Below, piece after piece: positions 20,866-25,272 of a DNA stretch of 25,272 nt (the stretch's first letter is position 1; each line of letters starts with the position of its first letter). Position numbers and translations under genes: made by a program. The stretch spans positions 1-25,272 of the forward strand of contig JASIEW010000008.1 in NCBI GenBank assembly GCA_030045755.1. Reading direction: 5' to 3'. The notes below the pieces were generated by a model. It saw nothing but the letters and a program-made list of their open reading frames with translations, did not search any database and had not been told where the DNA came from. The stretch is from Nitrososphaerales archaeon. Lineage in GTDB: Archaea > Thermoproteota > Nitrososphaeria > Nitrososphaerales > UBA183.

Positions 20866-22752
20866 TTAGGCCGTGACCTTCAAGTTATGCGTCTTGGTGA
20901 CGGGTGAGTTGTTCGAGTCGCCGTTGTAGGCTCCCGAGATTTTGACCCCTCCGGCTGTTGCGCCGGTTACGGTCACTGAACATCGGGCGCTGTTGTGCGC
21001 GACTACACCCAGCGTGCAACTGGCGGTCGTGAAGGTGACTGACCCGACGCCAGACTGTGTGAATGACACAGTTCCGGTCGGCGAGAAGCCGGTCACAACT
21101 GCGGTGCACGTCGCTGACGACCCTGTCGCCACCAATCCCGGCGAGCAGCTAACGCTCACCGTCGGTGTCCTGATGGTCACCGCGATGGCCGCTGTTCCGA
21201 CCGAGGGGAGGTTGTTGAGGTCGCCTGTGTAGGCTGCTGATATGGTGTTCGATGCAGATACCGCGGCTGTGCTGTACGAGATGGTGCAGGTCCCGTGTCT
21301 GCTGACTTTGCAGGATCCTGCTGATGTGAATGTGCCCGCTGCCGAGCTCATCCACGAGACGTAGCCTGTTGGGCTTGCGCCTGTGACGGTGGCTGTGCAT
21401 TTGACTGTGGTCTTACCTACAGTCACCGAGGAGTGGTTGCAGCTGACGGAGGTCGTGGTTGATGGCAGGATTGCATGTCCGTTGTAGTTGATCTGGGCGA
21501 TTAGACCCAGGTCGATTTCCTGTACGGATGCTGGCAAGGGTGCGTACGTTAGGGCCGCTGCGTCGGTCTGTCCCTGAGTCACTATCCATCCCAGGAACTG
21601 AACGACGTCGTATGCGTCCCCACGCGTCCAAGTGCTTCCGCCGGACGTGCCGAGGTCTTGGTTCTGATATACGAACACGTATGTCAGAGCTGTGATTGGG
21701 TATGAGTCTGCGCCTGGCGCGTTGGTTGGTGTGTATACGCCGTTGCCGGCCTCGATTTCACTGGAGTCTGCTGCTGCTGCGTTGGCTGCAGTTGTAGAAC
21801 TCGGGAGGATGAAGTTTCCTGCCTGGTTCTCGACTGCTGCGTACGCGAGACCAGCTCCGATGGCATAGGAGAGCTCACCGTAGCCGATCGCACCGTTCGT
21901 GGCGGCTACGAGTCCTGCTACACCTCCGGTTCCCTTCGCTGAGAGCTCAGTTCCGGGGAAGTTGCTGGCCGATGTCGAGCCACACTTGTAGCCCGCACCC
22001 GTCCAGTTCGCGTCGTCCACCTGACAGAAGTAGTAGGTCAGGTTGAAGCTCGTTCCGCTGCCGTCTGACCTGTGGACTGGTGAGATTGGGTGTGCTGCAA
22101 GGTCTGCCTTCTGCGCCGTGGTGAGACCTGGGTTGAGGGCGAGGATCAGTGGGTTGTTCCACTTGACGATTTGCTCGAGGTAGATCTGTGCGATGATGGC
22201 TCCAGTAAGGTTCAGGTGCCCTGTGAAGCCTGGGATCTCGTAGAAGATGGATACCGGCGCTATGGCGTCCGGGATCTGGACCAAGGGGTCGAGTGCCGAG
22301 AGAGTGGCGTTGGGTGGGCTGCTGGCCGGGGAAGTTACGTCTCCCGCACCGTTGAGCGTTGCGAGCCCGTTGGCGGGGATCGGCGCGTCGCTGAATCCGA
22401 GACTGAACACGGTGTCTAGCGCGTCGTCAGTGCCGGTCGTGCTACCTACTGCCTGGTAGTTCACCTGGACTACGCCGCCCGTGTGCGTGACGAAGCTTTG
22501 AGTGGCGGGGAGCGTTGTGGAGACCCAGTCACTCATCAGCGGAGCGAGGAGCGTAGAGCCGCCGATAGAGAGAGTAGTTGAAGTGTATGTGTTAGTTGCT
22601 GCCAATGTTGGGACCACCGCTACTGCTGACACGACAAAAAGCAGCAGTACAGAGATGGTCACGATGGAACGTGTTAGGAGCTTACCGCTCTTACCACGGT
22701 CCGAATCGGTTTGTTTTCGTAATTTGAGCCTGTCTGCTAACATAGCTTTCAT
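20866..22752 (-). CDS. PstS-like phosphate-binding protein with two Ig-like repeats
   Basis: It is 628 aa from ATG 22752. A membrane anchor or signal segment spans about 28-52. The PstS domain (about 58-430) shows LSIGGSTLLAPLM, FSDAPIPANG, VHRSDGSGTSFNLTYYF and GAIGYGELSYA, the phosphate-binding loops of the PstS family. Two repeats of about 90 residues follow, each beginning VSC and holding four Cys at similar places and a SPTG turn, like bacterial Ig-like group 3 domains; the cysteines may form disulfides outside the cell. The upstream frame to 22875 has no pattern. TTATCATT about 24 nt from ATG 22752 can serve as TATA. No pstC, pstA or pstB is nearby, so it may be an adhesive surface protein rather than a transporter part. 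Confidence 0.85.
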   Translation of the reverse strand: MKAMLADRLKLRKQTDSDRGKSGKLLTRSIVTISVLLLFVVSAVAVVPTLAATNTYTSTTLSIGGSTLLAPLMSDWVSTTLPATQSFVTHTGGVVQVNYQAVGSTTGTDDALDTVFSLGFSDAPIPANGLATLNGAGDVTSPASSPPNATLSALDPLVQIPDAIAPVSIFYEIPGFTGHLNLTGAIIAQIYLEQIVKWNNPLILALNPGLTTAQKADLAAHPISPVHRSDGSGTSFNLTYYFCQVDDANWTGAGYKCGSTSASNFPGTELSAKGTGGVAGLVAATNGAIGYGELSYAIGAGLAYAAVENQAGNFILPSSTTAANAAAADSSEIEAGNGVYTPTNAPGADSYPITALTYVFVYQNQDLGTSGGSTWTRGDAYDVVQFLGWIVTQGQTDAAALTYAPLPASVQEIDLGLIAQINYNGHAILPSTTTSVSCNHSSVTVGKTTVKCTATVTGASPTGYVSWMSSAAGTFTSAGSCKVSRHGTCTISYSTAAVSASNTISAAYTGDLNNLPSVGTAAIAVTIRTPTVSVSCSPGLVATGSSATCTAVVTGFSPTGTVSFTQSGVGSVTFTTASCTLGVVAHNSARCSVTVTGATAGGVKISGAYNGDSNNSPVTKTHNLKVTA

Positions 22753-22771
22753 CGGGCGGGAGCGGTCTAGA

Positions 22772-22780
22772 AATGATAAG
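22772..22780 (-). promoter_or_regulatory. TATA-like box of the PstS-like gene
   Basis: CTTATCATT on the minus strand, centre 24 nt from ATG 22752. An AT-rich run farther up (AATATTTAACATA, 22815-22830) is an alternative that would give a leader of about 50 nt. Confidence 0.4.
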
Positions 22781-22920
22781 AGTTCGAAACCTGAATAACC
22801 AAAACAATGGAGAGGTATGTTAAATATTGACTTTACTGAGAATGGAGACAGCCGTAGTAGCCGCTCAGTCTTCATCTATCCTCCCAGGACCTCAAAGAGC
22901 GGGCCCCGGCTGACTAGGTG

Positions 22921-22949
22921 GTCCGCGAGAGTGTAAACATCACGCGGAC
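22921..22949. terminator. Seven-pair hairpin between exporter and PstS-like gene
   Basis: GTCCGCG (22921-22927) and CGCGGAC (22943-22949) pair perfectly over 15 nt. It lies 80 bp past the permease stop, in the 276-bp stretch before the PstS-like start. It may end the exporter transcript. A 10-bp palindrome TGCCTAGGCA is at 22961-22970. Confidence 0.4.
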
Positions 22950-23028
22950 GGTTGCTCCCTTGCCTAGGCACGGAACGGGACACTTCTGCTGCCAGTCCCT
23001 TTCTCGCGCTTTGAATTGGGGCGAGCTT

Positions 23029-23862
23029 CTACTCCGGCCTGAGCGCTCTCCTCGCCGCGAGGTATCCGAGCGCTCCCAGGAGTGCCGCGAACACGGCCAG
23101 GTAGACCATGTCCCAGCCGTATGTGGACAGCTGACTCGAGCTGAGCGAGCCGTTGATGATGAGCAGCCTTGCTGCTTCGTTAGCTTTCGTGACGGGGTTC
23201 ACGTCCGCGATGGCCCTGAGCCAGGCTGGAAACGAAGACGGCGGGAAGAACGCGTTGCTCATGAACATGATGGGAAGCGTGAGGAAGTTCACGATCGCCA
23301 CGAGCGAGTCTATGCTGTGGACAGTCAGAGCCAGCGCGGTGAAGATGAACGACAGGCCGAGGCCCAAGAGCACGAAGGCGGCGAAGACGCCTATGAAATC
23401 CAGCGCGCCGAACGTGGCTGGAAGCTGCAAGCCATTCGGGATGACGAGCGCGACCACGAAGGTCAACACCGCAAGTAGGAGGACTTTGGCCAGGTTTTGG
23501 AAGACTCCTGAGATGTAGATGGCGGCGCGCGGGACGGGCGCGGTTAGCAACGAGTTCAGATAGCCGAGCTGCCTGTCCAGCACGAGATCGATCCCTCCGA
23601 AGGCCATGTTGAAGACGAGTATGATGCAGATTACCCCGGAGGTCAGGTATGTTATGTAGGTAGGGGCGCCCCCGAAGTCGGCTTGCAGGACCGACGAGGC
23701 GTACTGAGAAGCGCCAGCAGGAATCAAGTTTGCAGGGTTGAACGAGCTGCCGAAGAGCGCGAGGTAGAACATCGCGGTAAACAGCCCTGGCATTACGGAT
23801 GCGGGATTGCGGATCCACTTCCTCAAGGCCCTGAACGTCAGCGCGGCGGTTTCGTCGAGCAA
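23029..23862 (-). CDS. ABC-2 type transporter permease
   Basis: It is a 277-aa membrane protein with six hydrophobic helices (among them VMPGLFTAMFYLALFG, ITYLTSGVICIILVFNMAFGGIDLV, VLLLAVLTFVVALVI and a last one near 250-268). DRQLGYLNSLLTAPVPRAAI and LPIMFMSNAFFPPSSFPAWLRAIADVNPVT are ABC-2 export signatures (DrrB-like). TTG 23862 lies 3 nt after the stop of the ATPase gene, so the pair makes one exporter. The cargo is unknown; drugs, lipids or polysaccharides are all possible. Confidence 0.92.
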   Translation of the reverse strand: MLDETAALTFRALRKWIRNPASVMPGLFTAMFYLALFGSSFNPANLIPAGASQYASSVLQADFGGAPTYITYLTSGVICIILVFNMAFGGIDLVLDRQLGYLNSLLTAPVPRAAIYISGVFQNLAKVLLLAVLTFVVALVIPNGLQLPATFGALDFIGVFAAFVLLGLGLSFIFTALALTVHSIDSLVAIVNFLTLPIMFMSNAFFPPSSFPAWLRAIADVNPVTKANEAARLLIINGSLSSSQLSTYGWDMVYLAVFAALLGALGYLAARRALRPE

Positions 23863-23865
23863 GTC

Positions 23866-24864
23866 CTATCTCGCCCTTTCCATCCGGACGTTCTCCCAGA
23901 CGGAGTCGCTCTCGGTGGACTCATCGTCCCTCATCGACCTGCCCACCACGTCAAGGAACACCTGGTCGAGCGTGGGCTTGGAGAAAGAGATCTCCGAGAT
24001 GTCCAGTCCCTTCTGCACCACTCCTGTGACAATAGCCGGAAGGGCCTTCTCGGTCTTCGGGAGCTTTATCCTGTAGGTTCTCCCATCGCGGACCACTTCG
24101 CTTACCCCTTCGATGGTCGAAAAGAAGCCGGTAAGGTCCCCTCTGTCGTCGGAGAGCGTCAGAGTCACCACGTCTCCTCCGTGGGCTGCCTTCAACTCTG
24201 AGGGCGATCCAGACACTTTGATTGCCCCGTGGTCTATTATCGCTATCCTGTTGCACAGCGAGTCCGCTTCATCAAGATAGTGTGTCGTCATGAAGACCGT
24301 GAGGCCGCGGTCCTTGTTCAACCCCTGGATGTAACGCCACATCTTGCTTCTGGTCTGCACGTCTAGGCCCAAGGTGGGCTCGTCGAGGAAGAGCACCTTT
24401 GGCTCGTGGAGCAGTCCCATGACAAGCTGGAGCCTCCGGCGCATCCCGCCCGAGAACGTCTTCACCTTCCGGCTCGCCGCGTTCTGCAAGTCGACCAGCG
24501 TCAGCAGTTCGTCGATCTTGGTCTTCACGCCCTGCCCCCTCACCTGGTGCAGCCTAGCCATCAGCATCATGTTCTCCGCCCCGCTCAACTCGTCGTCGGC
24601 TGTCAGCTCTTGGGGAACGACTCCGATGCTCTTGCGGACCGCGCCAGGATCCTTCTTGACGTCGTGGCCCGCGACCGTCGCTTTGCCCTCGGTGATCGAC
24701 GCGAGCGTGTTCAGCATCTTGATCGTCGTGGTCTTCCCGGCTCCGTTGGGCCCCAGAAAACCGAAGATCTCGCCCTCAGAAACGATGAACGAGATATGGT
24801 CCACTGCCTTGACCTTGCCGCCATAGACCTTGGTCAGGCCCTCAGCTTCGATTATGTTGGTCAC
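23866..24864 (-). CDS. ABC transporter ATP-binding protein (DrrA-like)
   Basis: It is about 332 aa. Walker A is GPNGAGKTTT, the Q-loop VVPQELTADDELSG, the signature TFSGGMRRRL, Walker B VLFLDEPTLGLD and the switch His in MTTHYLDEAD. A C-terminal part (GDVVTLTLSDDRGDLTGFF onward) of about 100 residues is typical of DrrA-type exporters. GTG 24864 has GAGGG five bases upstream; the frame begins at GTG 24900 with no SD. A TATA-like AAATTAAAG (24943-24951) would start the transcript near 24922. Confidence 0.93.
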   Translation of the reverse strand: MTNIIEAEGLTKVYGGKVKAVDHISFIVSEGEIFGFLGPNGAGKTTTIKMLNTLASITEGKATVAGHDVKKDPGAVRKSIGVVPQELTADDELSGAENMMLMARLHQVRGQGVKTKIDELLTLVDLQNAASRKVKTFSGGMRRRLQLVMGLLHEPKVLFLDEPTLGLDVQTRSKMWRYIQGLNKDRGLTVFMTTHYLDEADSLCNRIAIIDHGAIKVSGSPSELKAAHGGDVVTLTLSDDRGDLTGFFSTIEGVSEVVRDGRTYRIKLPKTEKALPAIVTGVVQKGLDISEISFSKPTLDQVFLDVVGRSMRDDESTESDSVWENVRMERAR

Positions 24865-24942
24865 TTCAGCCCTCGTAGCAGGCTGCCATGCAGTCATCAC
24901 TTTAAAGTGTGCAAGCCTCTAAGCGTCCACTTCGTAGATCGG

Positions 24943-24951
24943 CTTTAATTT
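24943..24951. promoter_or_regulatory. Shared TATA-like box of divergent genes
   Basis: CTTTAATTT on plus, AAATTAAAG on minus. It is placed to serve both the ABC exporter (start near 24922) and the membrane methyltransferase-like gene (start near 24972). Confidence 0.45.
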
Positions 24952-24978
24952 GGGCGCTCGTAGTATGAAATCTGACGG

Positions 24979-25272
24979 ATGGTTCAGCACTTCTATTTCG
25001 ACGTCCTCCTCCTGCTTTGGCTGACATGGGCCGTCTACTGGATAGCCTCTGTCGTCTACGAGAGGATGGGCGGGAAGACCAAAGACACTGAAAGAAGGGT
25101 TACTGGCACCGGCTTCGTTTTCTTCATCCTGCTGATCATCTTGTTGACGCCTGTCGGATATGACTGGCCTCTCGGGGCATTCTTTCGTGTGACGCCACCT
25201 GTTGTGAAGGTCATTGGTCTTCTCATCACCGGCTTTGGAGTCGCTTTCGCCATCTGGGCAAGGGCGCGGCTA
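24979..25272 (+). CDS. Isoprenylcysteine methyltransferase-like membrane protein, N-terminal part
   Basis: The frame from ATG 24979 stays open to the window end, 98 codons. It has a hydrophobic helix at about 7-24 (DVLLLLWLTWAVYWIASVV), a second at 45-62 (GFVFFILLIILLTPVG) and a third at 76-95 (VVKVIGLLITGFGVAFAIWA), ending in IWARARL. The AxWARxxLG pattern is the start of the ICMT/phospholipid methyltransferase family, which methylates prenyl-cysteine or lipid head groups with SAM; the catalytic part is outside the window. ATG 24979 is about 32 nt from the centre of the shared TATA-like box. Confidence 0.7.
   Translation, partial: MVQHFYFDVLLLLWLTWAVYWIASVVYERMGGKTKDTERRVTGTGFVFFILLIILLTPVGYDWPLGAFFRVTPPVVKVIGLLITGFGVAFAIWARARL

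Noticed and set aside
1..25272. tRNA, rRNA, CRISPR array, insertion sequence or integrase
   Set aside because: I looked in the intergenic stretches for T-loop patterns, spaced repeats and transposase motifs and found none. A tool such as tRNAscan-SE would be needed to exclude split or intron-containing tRNA genes.

Overview
The window looks like a piece of an archaeal chromosome, probably from the TACK branch and possibly near Nitrososphaerota or Bathyarchaeia; the lineage is inference. Reasons: a ribosomal protein L13e gene (in archaea largely confined to TACK and related lineages), an MIT-domain-like protein of the kind linked to the Cdv/ESCRT machinery, a UbiA-family prenyltransferase, and many genes whose TATA-like box lies 22-28 nt before the start codon with no Shine-Dalgarno (SD) sequence, i.e. 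leaderless transcripts. GTG and TTG starts are frequent. The DNA is GC-rich and densely coding. I saw no tRNA or rRNA gene, insertion sequence, integrase or CRISPR array.

Region by region. 1-233: tail of a phosphoribosyltransferase. 290-2696: pyrimidine operon pyrE-pyrD-pyrF with its own promoter and a short structured leader. 2772-4134 (minus): an uncharacterised protein, a zinc-ribbon/CBS protein and an MIT-like protein. 4224-5915 (plus): a winged-helix protein, an HtrA-type protease without a visible signal peptide, and a proline-rich micro-ORF. 5939-7198 (minus): a cyclic-nucleotide-binding-domain protein followed by a sugar isomerase-like TIM barrel. 7297-11694: a phage-type HExxE protein, MsrB, a ParB-like protein (plus), a thioredoxin-fold protein, a nitroreductase and an aldo/keto reductase, which together have an oxidative-stress and redox flavour. 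11817-15083: a small membrane protein, 3-methyladenine glycosylase overlapping a YgjP-type metallopeptidase, an unknown 109-aa protein and a UbiA prenyltransferase. 15145-17746: a winged-helix regulator with a probable operator, a cytidine deaminase-like protein overlapping a membrane protein, an SRPBCC protein and a short-chain dehydrogenase. 17743-20634: a RimK ATP-grasp ligase with a RimB-like retropepsin fold partner, PPK2, and L13e with a long charged tail. 20866-25272: a secreted PstS-like protein with two cysteine-rich Ig-like repeats, an ABC-2 exporter (ATPase plus permease), and the start of an isoprenylcysteine methyltransferase-like membrane protein cut by the window end.

Most of the window is housekeeping or ordinary accessory metabolism. 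The most distinctive points are the pyr leader with a three-codon ORF overlapping pyrE, the RimK/RimB-like pair as a possible glutamate-tail writer and eraser, the orphan PstS-Ig protein, and several candidate operators and hairpins. I do not see a clear multi-gene system that is wholly new.
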